64,000 bases of DNA from Herbinix sp. (GTDB taxonomy: Bacteria > Bacillota > Clostridia > Lachnospirales > Lachnospiraceae): the NCBI GenBank assembly GCA_029256105.1, contig JAQSYO010000012.1, positions 1-64,000 on the forward strand, written 5' to 3'. The notes beneath the pieces were generated by a model. The model saw only the letters and a program-made list of their open reading frames with translations, had not been told where the DNA came from and made no database searches. How positions within the stretch are numbered: the first letter of the stretch is position 1; every line of letters starts with the position of its first letter. Shown here piece by piece: positions 18,301 through 29,282 of this stretch. The position numbers and the translations under genes were made by a program.

Positions 18301-20481
18301 CTAATCGACCTTAAATACACGAACTGTTTCTTCTAATATGATAGCATCATTGCTTAACTGTTGTACTACATTATTTAACTTGTTCACTTCTTCTAATTGC
18401 TTTTCCGCTGTGACACTAAGCTGTTCTGCTGCCGCTGCAGTTTCCTGTGCTGTTGCTGATATGCTCTCAATGGCACCCAAGGTATCATCCTTTGCATGTT
18501 CAATCCCTTCAACTCCAAATGCAATCTGATTCAGATTATCGGATAGATTTTCCACATGCTTATTAATATCTGTAAATACATTAACAGTACTATTTAATGC
18601 TTCTTCCTGAGATAGCACGATGCTTTGGGCGTACTTTGCAGTATCTACAGTCTTCTTTGTTTGGTCTTCGATTTTATGAATAATCTTACCAATCTCATTG
18701 GAGGCTTTCAAGGATTGCTCCGCTAATTTTCGGATTTCATCTGCAACCACAGAAAAACCACGACCGTATTGACCAGCTCTGGCTGCTTCAATGGAAGCAT
18801 TCAAGGATAACAAATTAGTCTGTGCAGATATCTCATTAATCGTTCCAATAATGCCGACAATCGAGGAGGATTCCTTTTCCAGGTTCTCAATCGCTACAAT
18901 AACATTGCGCGTAATCTCCGTTGTGTCCTTGACCTTCCTACCCAGATTATCAACAATCCCGATTCCGTTATTTACAATTTCTTTTGTATTACTTGCAATT
19001 TGTTCTATGCTATGTGTATTGCTATATAATGAATTAATTCGCTCTGCCAAATCTGCCATTTGATGTAAGCAGCTCTCTGCATCTACCGCTTGTTGCGTTA
19101 CCCCCTGCTCAATATCACCAACAGCCTCCGAGATGTTTTGTGTTGCTGTAACTAAGATATTAGAGCTTTCTGATACGTTCGCAGCCGATTGTGACACGGT
19201 ATTACTTATTCCTGCCATCTTCTTAATCAGTCTCATCATGCTACCAATCATATCATTAATACTCTTGCCAAGAATCTGAAACTCATCTTTTCTTTTTATC
19301 GAAGTTACAATCGTCAAATCCCCAGTTTCTGTTTTCTGCAGAACCTTATTGATTCTTTGAATTGTACCACTAAAACCTGTTGCCATAAAGGTACCGAGTG
19401 CAATGGCAATGATACTTGCTAAAATAACAACAATTAATGTGATATTTCTAACCTCTTCTGCCTGCTTTACGATTACTCCCTTCGGGATAACAGCACATAA
19501 GAGACTACCACTCGTACTTATTTTTGAATAGGCAAATAAATATTCGCCATTGTCAAAATCAACATACTCGTACCCTTCATTACCCTCTACATTTTTCAGA
19601 GCTTTCGCATAATAATCCTGCTCTGTAAACTTATAATTCTCTGGCACGGTTCCATTTACAATTTCTCTGCCATCGCTCGTAATAAATGCTATGACACTTC
19701 CCTCTGGTAAACCGCTTCCTGCCAGTGTATCCTTTACATAGCTATAGGATACATCAAGTACTATACAACCGATAGGTTTATTCGATGCACTATTTAAATA
19801 TCTCATATAACTAATCGCATACTTATCTTCAGAAGTCATCGATTGTAAATCCAGATATGGATGTCTCCCTACCCATATGTCTTTCCCATTACTTTCGGCA
19901 AAGATTGCACCTTCTTCACCAGCAACAAAATCATCATATACCAGCCTGGCACTCAGTGTTCCATTTCCGGAAATACCGGTTCCATAATTGGCAAGTAGAT
20001 AAATATTAGCAACATAATCTTCTGACAATATATTTGTAGTGATCGAGGCTTGTATTTCTCGAAATCTGCTTATCTCTTCCATATTGTCCTTCTTATATTG
20101 ACCGGAATAATAGCTTTGCAATATCTTATCAGAATTAAGCAGCGCTGCCTTGGAAGAGATAATATCAAATCCAAAGTTAAGATACTTCGTCATATTTGAC
20201 ATATTTGAAAGAGTAGAATTTTCATAGCTTCCAATGAGGCCATCCGAGGCTTTTGAATAGGATAACGTACCCAGAACAATGATTAAAATAACCGGTACTA
20301 GAAATGCCATAATTAATTTTGACCGAATGCTGGTTAAACCTTTCAAAACATACTTTGTCATATATTTATTTATCTTCTCATTTCTTATACTATTTGGTTT
20401 ATCCTGTACAATATTCTCTGTTCTCTTCTCTGTTCTCTTATCGTTTCTTATGTATTTTGTAATTTTCATCCCCAAGTTCAT
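18301..20481 (-). CDS. Methyl-accepting chemotaxis protein (Cache-type sensor, HAMP, MCP signalling domain)
   Basis: Two TM segments, extracellular Cache-like region, [41 protein letters not shown] hairpin. Confidence 0.97.
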   Translation of the reverse strand: MNLGMKITKYIRNDKRTEKRTENIVQDKPNSIRNEKINKYMTKYVLKGLTSIRSKLIMAFLVPVILIIVLGTLSYSKASDGLIGSYENSTLSNMSNMTKYLNFGFDIISSKAALLNSDKILQSYYSGQYKKDNMEEISRFREIQASITTNILSEDYVANIYLLANYGTGISGNGTLSARLVYDDFVAGEEGAIFAESNGKDIWVGRHPYLDLQSMTSEDKYAISYMRYLNSASNKPIGCIVLDVSYSYVKDTLAGSGLPEGSVIAFITSDGREIVNGTVPENYKFTEQDYYAKALKNVEGNEGYEYVDFDNGEYLFAYSKISTSGSLLCAVIPKGVIVKQAEEVRNITLIVVILASIIAIALGTFMATGFSGTIQRINKVLQKTETGDLTIVTSIKRKDEFQILGKSINDMIGSMMRLIKKMAGISNTVSQSAANVSESSNILVTATQNISEAVGDIEQGVTQQAVDAESCLHQMADLAERINSLYSNTHSIEQIASNTKEIVNNGIGIVDNLGRKVKDTTEITRNVIVAIENLEKESSSIVGIIGTINEISAQTNLLSLNASIEAARAGQYGRGFSVVADEIRKLAEQSLKASNEIGKIIHKIEDQTKKTVDTAKYAQSIVLSQEEALNSTVNVFTDINKHVENLSDNLNQIAFGVEGIEHAKDDTLGAIESISATAQETAAAAEQLSVTAEKQLEEVNKLNNVVQQLSNDAIILEETVRVFKVD

Positions 20482-20543
20482 TCTAATTTATCTTGTATGA
20501 TTTCTGTTAGTACAAGCTCATACTTCTCCTTCCCTAACTAAGG

Positions 20544-22046
20544 TTAAATCGTACCGTCCCAAGTCGAAACTTTTGTATTCTTCATCTCATCTTCATTGAA
20601 CCAACGGGTAGTTACACATTTACATTCTGTAAAAAAGCGAATACCGTCCTTACCCAGGCAATGTAAATCTCCGAAAAATGAATTCTTATGACCGGAAAAC
20701 GGAAATACACCAATCGGTACCGGAATTCCCACATTAACTCCTACCATACCACCATGAGTTCTGGTAGCAAATTCTCTTGCGTAATAGCCATTTTGCGTAA
20801 ATATTACAGAACCATTGGCAAACGGATTATTATTCATAATCGCTAAGCCTTCTTCAAAATTCTTAACTCGCTTGATGCATAGCACTGGACCAAATATTTC
20901 AGAGGTACCAATCGACATATCCTCGGTGACATAGTCAAAGATGGAAGGCGCCAGATAGAAGCCGTTTTCATAATTGTCGACCTTAATGCTTCTTCCATCG
21001 AGTACAAGTTTCGCACCCTCGTCTATTCCCTTTTGAATCCAGTTCAGGATATTGTCCTTATGCTGCAGATTAATTACCGGTCCTAAATCAGAGGACTTGT
21101 CATATGCTGGTCCTATCTTTAATTGCGTTGATAATTCAACTAATTTTGCAACTAGCGCATCGGCAATTGACTCTTCAACAACAACTACAGGTAATGCCAT
21201 GCAACGTTCTCCGGCACAACCAAAGGCTGAATTAATAATTCCTGCTGCACTTCGATCGATAGGCGCATCACTCAGCACTAATGCATGGTTTTTCGCTTCA
21301 CATAGAGCTTGCACTCGCTTACCATGTTCTGCAGCAATCGAATAGATGTGTTTTCCAACTGCAGTCGTGCCTACAAAAGAAATTCCATTAATATCCGGAT
21401 GTGTTAGGAATAGTTCCGCTTCTCTTCTGCTACAGGTTATGATATTTAGCACACCATCCGGTAGACCAGCTTCTTTGTATAGCTCTGCAAATCGTAATGC
21501 TGTTCTGGGTGTTGAACTGGATACCTTTAAAATTATTGTATTACCTGCAGCAATACACATCGGTGCCATCCATCCCATTGGGATCATCGCCGGGAAGTTA
21601 AACGGTACGATCCCTGCAAATACACCGATGGATTCCCGATATAATGAGGTGTCAAAGCCTGTTGAAGTATCCATCATTGCGTCCCCTAGGATGAGACTAG
21701 GTGCAGAGCAAGCGAGCTCCGTTCCTTCCTTGGCTTTTAATACGTCTCCCATAGCTTCTTCCCATACTTTTCCGTGCTCTTGTGCCACTAAATAAGTCAA
21801 TTCAGCCATATGCTCTTCAATTAATTGACGTAATTTATATAAAACCTGTACACGCTTTACAATGGGAACTTTTGACCAACTCTTATATGCATTCTTTGCA
21901 ATTTTTATTATTCCTTCTACTTCTTCGGCAGTACAGCAGGGTACCATTGCTGTAACTTCTCCTGTGCTTGGATTGTATACTTCAGTATAGTTGTTCGTTT
22001 TTGATTCCAGATACTGGCCACCAGCAAAATATTTTAATTTTTCCAT
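20544..22046 (-). CDS. iolA: Methylmalonate/malonate-semialdehyde dehydrogenase (CoA-acylating)
   Basis: MMSDH motifs (NPSTGEV, GIVPFNFPAMIPMGWMAPMCIAAGNT, FGCAGERCMALPVVV) and iol cluster context. Confidence 0.95.
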   Translation of the reverse strand: MEKLKYFAGGQYLESKTNNYTEVYNPSTGEVTAMVPCCTAEEVEGIIKIAKNAYKSWSKVPIVKRVQVLYKLRQLIEEHMAELTYLVAQEHGKVWEEAMGDVLKAKEGTELACSAPSLILGDAMMDTSTGFDTSLYRESIGVFAGIVPFNFPAMIPMGWMAPMCIAAGNTIILKVSSSTPRTALRFAELYKEAGLPDGVLNIITCSRREAELFLTHPDINGISFVGTTAVGKHIYSIAAEHGKRVQALCEAKNHALVLSDAPIDRSAAGIINSAFGCAGERCMALPVVVVEESIADALVAKLVELSTQLKIGPAYDKSSDLGPVINLQHKDNILNWIQKGIDEGAKLVLDGRSIKVDNYENGFYLAPSIFDYVTEDMSIGTSEIFGPVLCIKRVKNFEEGLAIMNNNPFANGSVIFTQNGYYAREFATRTHGGMVGVNVGIPVPIGVFPFSGHKNSFFGDLHCLGKDGIRFFTECKCVTTRWFNEDEMKNTKVSTWDGTI

Positions 22047-22164
22047 ATTGATTCCATGCCTTTCGTTGTTTATTCTTATCCCTAAAAGTAACTATATTTA
22101 ACTATCTATTTTCATTAGCATTTAATTTCTATTTTCATTACAAATAACATTTTAGATTTTTAAA

Positions 22165-23061
22165 TTATAACTCAATCATTTTGCTTATATAATTGCGTGC
22201 CATCTTCGCATATTGAAATGGATTTGCCTTCGCTGGATCTTGTTCTGCCTCTATGAGCAGCCATCCTTCATAACCACATTTCTCTAATTCTGCAAATACG
22301 GATGTAAAATCGACACAGCCATCTCCCGGAACGGTAAAGGTTCCTTCGCGTACTGATTTTAAAAAGGACCATTTACCCTGTGTTGCCTTATTCAAAACAT
22401 CTTCTCGAACATCTTTTAGATGTACATGACCAATTCTATCCGGATACTTCTTTAATATGTAAAGCGGGTTTTCTCCCGAGAAGGTAAAATGTCCTGTATC
22501 ATAGCATAAAAATACAAGATTTTTATCCGTATTCTCCATTAAACGTTCTGTTTCTGCGATTGTCTGAACACCGGTACCCATATGATGATGAAAACATAGT
22601 TTGAAACCACGATTTACTGCAACTTTACCAAGCTTATTCAATCCTTCACATAATCTATTCCATTCTGCATCCGTGAAATATACTTTATTATCAAAGATTG
22701 ATAGTTCTTCCTTCCCCTGCACAGAATAGCTCTGCTCTGAAATATTTATGCGGTTTGCTCCAAGGGCTTCAAGATAATCCAATTCTTTGATAAATTCCTG
22801 CTCCGTCTCTTCGTAAGGTTTTGTAACTAAAAAAGAAGAAAACCATTTACTAGCTATTCTCATTCCCCTAAGATCCAAAGCCTCCTTCAGAACGGCGGTA
22901 TCCTTGGGATATTTATTACCAACTTCACATCCGGTAAAGCCTGCAAGCGCCATCTCACTGATGCACTGTTCAAAGGTATTGTCGCCTCCTAATGCGGGCA
23001 TATCATCATTCGTCCATCCAATGGGTGCAATTCCAAGCTTAATATTATCTTTACACAACAT
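22165..23061 (-). CDS. iolE: Inosose dehydratase (2-keto-myo-inositol dehydratase)
   Basis: IGWTNDDMPALGGDNTFEQCISEMALAGFTGCEVGNKYP and TIM-barrel motifs; iol context. Confidence 0.96.
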   Translation of the reverse strand: MLCKDNIKLGIAPIGWTNDDMPALGGDNTFEQCISEMALAGFTGCEVGNKYPKDTAVLKEALDLRGMRIASKWFSSFLVTKPYEETEQEFIKELDYLEALGANRINISEQSYSVQGKEELSIFDNKVYFTDAEWNRLCEGLNKLGKVAVNRGFKLCFHHHMGTGVQTIAETERLMENTDKNLVFLCYDTGHFTFSGENPLYILKKYPDRIGHVHLKDVREDVLNKATQGKWSFLKSVREGTFTVPGDGCVDFTSVFAELEKCGYEGWLLIEAEQDPAKANPFQYAKMARNYISKMIEL

Positions 23062-23160
23062 ATTTTTGTCCCTCCATTATTATGAATATGGTCAATTCAT
23101 TGCTAATTCCTTATAAAATAAAAAAACAGCTTTATTCCTTATTCTTTATTACTATAGCTA

Positions 23161-23300
23161 AATCCATATTAATGTAGCTTGATCCTTATTTATGTAGCTT
23201 GATCCTTATTAATTTAGCTTGATCCTTATTAATATAGATTGATCCTTATTTATTTATCTTGATCCTTTTAAAATAGTGTAATCCTTATTAATATAGCTTT
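23161..23300. repeat. 20-bp tandem repeat (about 7 degenerate units, GATCCTTATTwATdTAGCTT) between iolD and iolE
   Basis: GATC at 23181, 23201, 23221, 23241 and 23261, exactly 20 bp apart. Confidence 0.92.
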
Positions 23301-23304
23301 ATCA

Positions 23305-25236
23305 TTAATACATTCTTGCATTTTTTAAATGTTGCTCTTTCTCTTCATAAGCGGACTTAATATTTTTATTCGTGTCACTGTCACCGATTCCAACATGCCA
23401 CCAAGAACCATAACCATCCGTCATTGATTTTGGTAAAACCTTAATATCAATTAGTACTGAGTTATCGATATTTTTAGCTTCCTCTAAGGCAGTGATCAGT
23501 TCATCCATCGTTCTTGCTGAATAGGTGGTCATGCCGTAGCCTTGCCCAATCATAGCGTAATCAGTCGCTATCAAATTGCCGTCCTGTTTGTGCGATTTAT
23601 CATTACGATAGCGAAACATTGTCGCCAAACTGCCAATGCCTTTTCCCATTTGTAGATTATTAATACAGCCAAACCCACAATTATCAAAAAGTAAAACCGT
23701 AATCTTCTTGTCTTCCTGAAGTGCGGTTGCTATCTCAGAATGAAGCATCATAAAGGAACCATCCCCTAACATTGCATAACAAGCGCGGGTAGGCTCGGCT
23801 AGCTTTGCCCCTAATGTGGCAGCGATTTCATATCCCATGCAGGAATACGCATACTCCATATGATAGGAATCCTTCGCCTCCGTGGTCCACATTCGTTGCA
23901 AATCTCCCGGCAGACTTCCGGAAGCACCTACAATAATTGCATCCTTTTCAATATGTTCACGAATAGCACCAATCGCTGCCGTCTGGGTAATGCTACCTCC
24001 GGTAGCCTTAATAAATTCCTCTTCTACTCCTGCTTCCTTGGCTTTCACTAGAGAACTGTAGCTGCTATCATAGGTCAGTGCTGTTAAAAGTTCCATTTCC
24101 TTCTCCCAGCTTTGCTTTGCATCCAGAATTTCTGTAGTATAAGTGGTTTTATAATCTGTTTTATCTAGTAATGATGTAATTGCTTCGATGCCTTTTCTTG
24201 CATCTGCGACAATTGGAAATGCATCTAATTTCTCAGCATGATATCTTGATACATTAAGGAGCACAAATTCGACCTCCGGATTTCGGAATAATTCCTTAGA
24301 TCCAGTGGTAAAATCCGTTAGTCTAGTACCAATACCGATGATTAAATCTGCACCAGAAGCAATCATATTAGCCGCATAATTACCGGTTACTCCTACTCCC
24401 CCAAGATTTAAGGGATGGGAGGAAGAAATCACACTCTTACCTGATTGTGTCTCAGCAAAGGGTATATTATATTTTTCACATAGCTGAACTAATTGTTCCC
24501 CTGCTTCTGAATATCGTACTCCGCCGCCGAGGATTACCATCGGTTTTTTCTTTTTTTGAATTAAATCAACAGCTTCCTTAATCTCATATTCATCCGGTGA
24601 TATTCTAGCGATCCTATGAACTCGTTTCTTGAAAAAATAATCCGGAAATGCAATTGTTTCTCCCTGTACATCTTGCGGTAAGGTAATACATACACCACCT
24701 GTTTTCTCCGGATCCGTTAGAGCACGCATGGCATTCAGCAAAGCGCTCATTAATTGTTCCGGACGATTAACACGGTCCCAATACCTTGATACCGGTCGAA
24801 ATGCATCACTGGTTGTTATCGTGGCATCATGGAACTGTTCGATTTGTTGTAATACCGGATCTGGTTGTCTGGTAGAGAAGGTATCTCCTGTGAACACTAA
24901 TAAAGGTACATTATTCGCTGTTGCATCTGCAACTGCAGTAATCATATTCGCTGCTCCCGGACCAATGGAGGATGCGCAGGCGATAATTCTTCTGCGATTG
25001 CTTTGTTTTGCAAAGCCAGCAGCGGCGTGAGCCATTCCCTGCTCATTTCGACCTTGGTACACCTTTAAGCCCTGCGGATTTTCATCCAGAGCTTGGCCTA
25101 ATCCACATACAATCCCATGACCAAAGATGGTAAAAATGCCTTCGACAAACTTTTCCTCCTTACCATCCAAGCTAATATACTGATTATCCAGGAATTTAAC
25201 CAACGCCTGGCCTACTGTCATTGTTAATTTAACCAT
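23305..25236 (-). CDS. iolD: 3D-(3,5/4)-trihydroxycyclohexane-1,2-dione hydrolase (ThDP-dependent)
   Basis: ThDP-enzyme architecture ([45 protein letters not shown]); iol context. Confidence 0.96.
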   Translation of the reverse strand: MVKLTMTVGQALVKFLDNQYISLDGKEEKFVEGIFTIFGHGIVCGLGQALDENPQGLKVYQGRNEQGMAHAAAGFAKQSNRRRIIACASSIGPGAANMITAVADATANNVPLLVFTGDTFSTRQPDPVLQQIEQFHDATITTSDAFRPVSRYWDRVNRPEQLMSALLNAMRALTDPEKTGGVCITLPQDVQGETIAFPDYFFKKRVHRIARISPDEYEIKEAVDLIQKKKKPMVILGGGVRYSEAGEQLVQLCEKYNIPFAETQSGKSVISSSHPLNLGGVGVTGNYAANMIASGADLIIGIGTRLTDFTTGSKELFRNPEVEFVLLNVSRYHAEKLDAFPIVADARKGIEAITSLLDKTDYKTTYTTEILDAKQSWEKEMELLTALTYDSSYSSLVKAKEAGVEEEFIKATGGSITQTAAIGAIREHIEKDAIIVGASGSLPGDLQRMWTTEAKDSYHMEYAYSCMGYEIAATLGAKLAEPTRACYAMLGDGSFMMLHSEIATALQEDKKITVLLFDNCGFGCINNLQMGKGIGSLATMFRYRNDKSHKQDGNLIATDYAMIGQGYGMTTYSARTMDELITALEEAKNIDNSVLIDIKVLPKSMTDGYGSWWHVGIGDSDTNKNIKSAYEEKEQHLKNARMY

Positions 25237-25254
25237 CGTAGCTCCTCCTTCATA

Positions 25255-26019
25255 TTATTCCGATAATAACCATTCGTGTAACGGATCATTGTCACGTGTT
25301 GTCCAAGGATTATTATAAAGATGACGAATCATCCAACAATAATACATGTTATATCCCGGTGCAGATGCTTGCGGGTGTGTTAATCCACCCGGAATGGAAG
25401 TTGCACATCCGTCTGCCACCTTATACACGTTCTCTCCTATAAATGCAGCTCCAAAACCCTGTGGTCGGTCAAATTTATAATAATAAACTTCTGGTTGTTC
25501 ATGGCTGTGAGGAATATAGCTGGACCATCTACCCGCCTTCGTTATTACCTCACCCATTACCATATTGGAATAAGGAGCATTTTTATAATCAAACACCGTA
25601 AGCACTTCTCTCTTCGCCGTGCCTTCCCACTGAGTTTCTCCCATTAATTCAATTTTACAATCCTCTGGTTTATAGTAATGAGGAGAAAAGGTAGTACCAT
25701 TCGTTGTAGACTGCACTAATATTTCACTGTTATGTAAGGCTGTTATCTTTATTTTTGTGTCCTTGCAAACATGCAAGCAATATGGCGGTTGCTTAAAAAC
25801 CTCCGATCGTTCTGCCACTTCGGTACTTGATAACCATTGGTATTCCACCATACCTTCTAATAATAAAATAGCCGTTTCCTTCTCTTTTTCTTCAAATTCC
25901 AACACGTTACCCTTGTTCATTCGATAGATTGTGATATCCATCAGCATTTCCTTATTGATTCCATTCATGCGGGATACAATTTTTTCCCCTTTCGAATCAA
26001 ACTTCAAATAATCCAGCAC
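25255..26019 (-). CDS. iolB: 5-deoxy-glucuronate isomerase
   Basis: Cupin-like with SSYIPHSHEQPEVYYYKFDRPQGFG; probable GTG start at 26019 after GGGAGG. Confidence 0.94.
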   Translation of the reverse strand: MLDYLKFDSKGEKIVSRMNGINKEMLMDITIYRMNKGNVLEFEEKEKETAILLLEGMVEYQWLSSTEVAERSEVFKQPPYCLHVCKDTKIKITALHNSEILVQSTTNGTTFSPHYYKPEDCKIELMGETQWEGTAKREVLTVFDYKNAPYSNMVMGEVITKAGRWSSYIPHSHEQPEVYYYKFDRPQGFGAAFIGENVYKVADGCATSIPGGLTHPQASAPGYNMYYCWMIRHLYNNPWTTRDNDPLHEWLLSE

Positions 26020-26088
26020 AATTACACCTCCCATAAATATTGGCGAGCATTCTTCTGACAGATAATTTTCTTGCCTGTCTATACAAGA

Positions 26089-27105
26089 CTACACTCTAGC
26101 TATCATATCCCCATACTTTAATTTACTGTCTATAATAAAACTTTTCACCATTTCTACCGAGGGCATATCCTCCGAGCAGGCATGGCTAGCTACCAATAGT
26201 GCTGCTGAGGCACTACCAAATTCTAAGCAGTCAATGATATCCCATCCCTCAAACAGTCCATAGAGGAAGGCCGAAGCATATCCATCCCCCCCACCAAAGG
26301 ATTTTAGCAGCTTAACCGGAAACGGTTTAATTCCATAATTACTACCATCCTTCAAGTAAGCAGTTGATCCCTTCTTACCATGCTTTATAACAACAATCTT
26401 AGCACCTTCTTTATGCCAAAAAGCTGCTGTTTGAGCATCCGTACAATCAGGAGCTATAAGCTTTTGCGTCAAATCAAACTCTTCTCGCGAACCAAGAATA
26501 ATATCACTACTCCTTGCAACCAGAGAATAGTAAATTGCAATTTCATCTGCATTCTTCCAGTTATACGGTCGGTAATCAATATCGAATACGATTATGGTAT
26601 TATGCTTTTTCGCAAGTGACATTGCTTTTAATGCTGCTTCTCTACTCGGACTCATAGCCAAAGCTGTTCCCGATATTAAAATAGCTTTCGAATTCTTTAT
26701 GTATTCCTCCTCAATGTCAGCTACCTCCAGCTGTAAATCTGCAACCTCATTCCGATACATCAAAATACTGCTTTGTGTTTCACTCAGTATCTCCGTAAAG
26801 GTAAGTCCTAACTTTTCCCCGTTCTTGCACCTGCTAATATGTTCTGTGTCAATTCCTTCTTTACGAAAGTAATTTACTACAAAATCACCAAACTGGTCAT
26901 CAGAAACCTTTGCAATAAATCCCACTTTCCTTCCAAGTCTTGCCATTCCAACCGCAATATTGGCTGGGGAACCTCCAAGATACTTCTTAAAGGTGGTACT
27001 TTCCGAAAGAGGTTTGAAGTAATCAACCGGATTAAAATCAATTGCAATTCTTCCAATCGGTATAATGTCTAATAATCTGTCTTTTGGAAATTCGATAACA
27101 CCCAT
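26089..27105 (-). CDS. iolC: 5-dehydro-2-deoxygluconokinase (PfkB family)
   Basis: GRIAIDFNP, KYLGGSPANIAVGMARLG, SFGGGDGYASAFLYGL; start trimmed to ATG at 27105 after GGAGG. Confidence 0.95.
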   Translation of the reverse strand: MGVIEFPKDRLLDIIPIGRIAIDFNPVDYFKPLSESTTFKKYLGGSPANIAVGMARLGRKVGFIAKVSDDQFGDFVVNYFRKEGIDTEHISRCKNGEKLGLTFTEILSETQSSILMYRNEVADLQLEVADIEEEYIKNSKAILISGTALAMSPSREAALKAMSLAKKHNTIIVFDIDYRPYNWKNADEIAIYYSLVARSSDIILGSREEFDLTQKLIAPDCTDAQTAAFWHKEGAKIVVIKHGKKGSTAYLKDGSNYGIKPFPVKLLKSFGGGDGYASAFLYGLFEGWDIIDCLEFGSASAALLVASHACSEDMPSVEMVKSFIIDSKLKYGDMIARV

Positions 27106-27109
27106 CACA

Positions 27110-27970
27110 TTACCTCCACGCTTTTCCATTACTATTAAAAATATTGATATGATTTGTAACATTTTTATACATTCCATCTACCATTCTAGAACTAAGCTTA
27201 AAGTAATCTCGTTTTTCCTCACTACAATAGTGACGAGCTTCTTCTTCCACTGCCAGGAAACTAGCTGTTGCAATATTGATTTTGCGGATGCCTAATTCAA
27301 TACTCTTTCGAAAATCCTCCGCACTTATACCGGAACCCCCATGTAATACCAGCGGGACTGGAACCAATTTCTTCGTTTCTGATAATATATTAAAATTAAG
27401 CTTTGGTTCTTTTGTATATAAGCCATGGGCATTTCCTATTGATAAAGCAATTGCATCTACTTTGGTACTCTCATATAGTAGCTTTACCTCTTGTGGGTTT
27501 GAGTAAAACATTCCGTTATCTGTGGTACCGTCTTCACTCCCGCCAAGTTGACCGACTTCCGCTTCCACTGATGCGCCATAATCATCCGCCATAGCCTTAA
27601 CTTTCACTACCATTTCTATATTCTGCTCGATTGGTAAATGTGAGGCATCAATCATAACTGAAGTAAATCCCAGTTCCAGTGCAGCTCTAATAGCAGTAAG
27701 GTCAAGTCCATGGTCAAAATGTACTGCTATTGGAACCGAAGAATTCTTTGCTGCAGCAATCATCATGGGTCCAATGAGGTGTAATGGCGAATAGGGAAGC
27801 CTTACTTGAGCAATTTGCAAAATTACAGGGGAAGCCTTTTCTTCCGCAGCTCGTATAACTCCCATAACCATTTCCATATTAGCAACACTAAAAGCACCAA
27901 TACCATAATTCACTTGTTCTGCATTTATCAAAAGCGATTTCATATTTACTAGAGACACATATACACTCAC
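27110..27970 (-). CDS. iolJ: Class II fructose-bisphosphate aldolase family, probably DKGP aldolase
   Basis: NYGIGAFSVANMEMVMGVIRAAEE, HFDHG, GSEDG, LHGGSGI; true start probably GTG at 27958 (MSLVNMK). Confidence 0.9.
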   Translation of the reverse strand: MSVYVSLVNMKSLLINAEQVNYGIGAFSVANMEMVMGVIRAAEEKASPVILQIAQVRLPYSPLHLIGPMMIAAAKNSSVPIAVHFDHGLDLTAIRAALELGFTSVMIDASHLPIEQNIEMVVKVKAMADDYGASVEAEVGQLGGSEDGTTDNGMFYSNPQEVKLLYESTKVDAIALSIGNAHGLYTKEPKLNFNILSETKKLVPVPLVLHGGSGISAEDFRKSIELGIRKINIATASFLAVEEEARHYCSEEKRDYFKLSSRMVDGMYKNVTNHINIFNSNGKAWR

Positions 27971-28241
27971 CTTTCTTCCTTTTTGAGGAACATATTAGCT
28001 CCTTTCGCAGGAACTTATTTATAACTTATTAATCATTTAACAATAAGTTAACATATATATCATCATTAGTCAATTAAAATCAAATTTTTTAGTGCGTATT
28101 ATTAGCATATAACAACGAATTAATAGTATTTTATAGTAAAGTTAATAAAAGCTCCTTAATTCAAAAGTATAAGTGTTATACTGAACTAGGAGCTTATATA
28201 GTCTTTTCTGTATATTGAATAGGAATGCAACCTTTATTGTA

Positions 28242-29036
28242 TTATATTTCGTCCGTTATTTGCGCTATCATGACTTCTACTTTCTTTTTCTCACATAGAT
28301 CAAGCAGTTGTGTATCTACATAACTGTCAACGATAACTTTACTCAAATCAGATACATTTGCATAAGTGAGCATACCACTCTTCCCATACTTTGAAGAATC
28401 AATTAGTAGATATACTTCTTTGCATTTCGCAATCGCTGCCTTTTTTATCTCATACTCCAGTGGTGATGCATTTGTCACCATACCATTTACATCAATACCG
28501 GAAGAAGCCATAAAAACTTTTTTAATATTATATCGCTCTAAGGTGCGGATTGTATCTGCTGAAACAAAGGAATTTGTTTTTCTTTCAAGGGTACCTGGTA
28601 AACATATCACATTAATATCCGGTAAGGATATTGCTCGATTAATTGCATTCAGATTATTGGTTAATACGGTAACATTCTTACATTCTCCCATATAATCCAC
28701 CATATACATGGTTGTTGTCCCTGAATCGATATAAATGATATCACCATCTTCAACTAGTGATGCTGCCGCTCTACCTACTGATTTCTTCCCTTGGATATTC
28801 TTGTTTTGCCTTTCATCAAACGGAATAAGACTCCCCTTTTGATTACTGCATACGCCGCCATAAACCTTTCGAATAATACCCTTACTCACGAGTTGTGCGA
28901 CATCCAAACGAACGGTATTCATTGATATATCAAAGGTAGTACGCAATTCTTCCATAGACACCAAATCATGTGCTAATATATACTCTTCCATTTGTTTAAT
29001 ACGAAATGATTTCATCCCCATTAAGCTATCCTCCAT
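28242..29036 (-). CDS. iolR: DeoR-family transcriptional regulator (IolR-like)
   Basis: DeoR HTH (MSMNTVRLDVAQLVSKGIIRKVYGGVC) and sensor domain; divergent from iolG in an iol cluster. Confidence 0.85.
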   Translation of the reverse strand: MEDSLMGMKSFRIKQMEEYILAHDLVSMEELRTTFDISMNTVRLDVAQLVSKGIIRKVYGGVCSNQKGSLIPFDERQNKNIQGKKSVGRAAASLVEDGDIIYIDSGTTTMYMVDYMGECKNVTVLTNNLNAINRAISLPDINVICLPGTLERKTNSFVSADTIRTLERYNIKKVFMASSGIDVNGMVTNASPLEYEIKKAAIAKCKEVYLLIDSSKYGKSGMLTYANVSDLSKVIVDSYVDTQLLDLCEKKKVEVMIAQITDEI

Positions 29037-29202
29037 TTACTTTTGATCCTTAGTTATAATAAACACTAATATAACCAACATGTTTTAGCAAGTATTTTCT
29101 AATTCTTTCGCAAATTTAATTATATCTTACCATATTTCACATATAAATCAATACATGACAATATAATTTGTTATATTTTTAATATATTCTTGTTAATTCT
29201 TA

Positions 29203-29248
29203 TTGATGTTCTAAGATTATTATGCTATAATCTTATTGTTATTAACAA
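29203..29248 (+). promoter_or_regulatory. Sigma-A-like promoter of iolG with overlapping TTGTTA-T-TAACAA palindrome
   Basis: TTGATG (29203-29208), 17-bp spacer, TATAAT (29226-29231), then TTGTTATTAACAA (29236-29248). Confidence 0.7.
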
Positions 29249-29282
29249 AAACATACCAATTTAAACGAAAGGATATGAAAAT

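Noticed and set aside
21052-21795. Two plus-strand ORFs inside iolA
   Set aside because: Antisense to a conserved enzyme gene, no SD.
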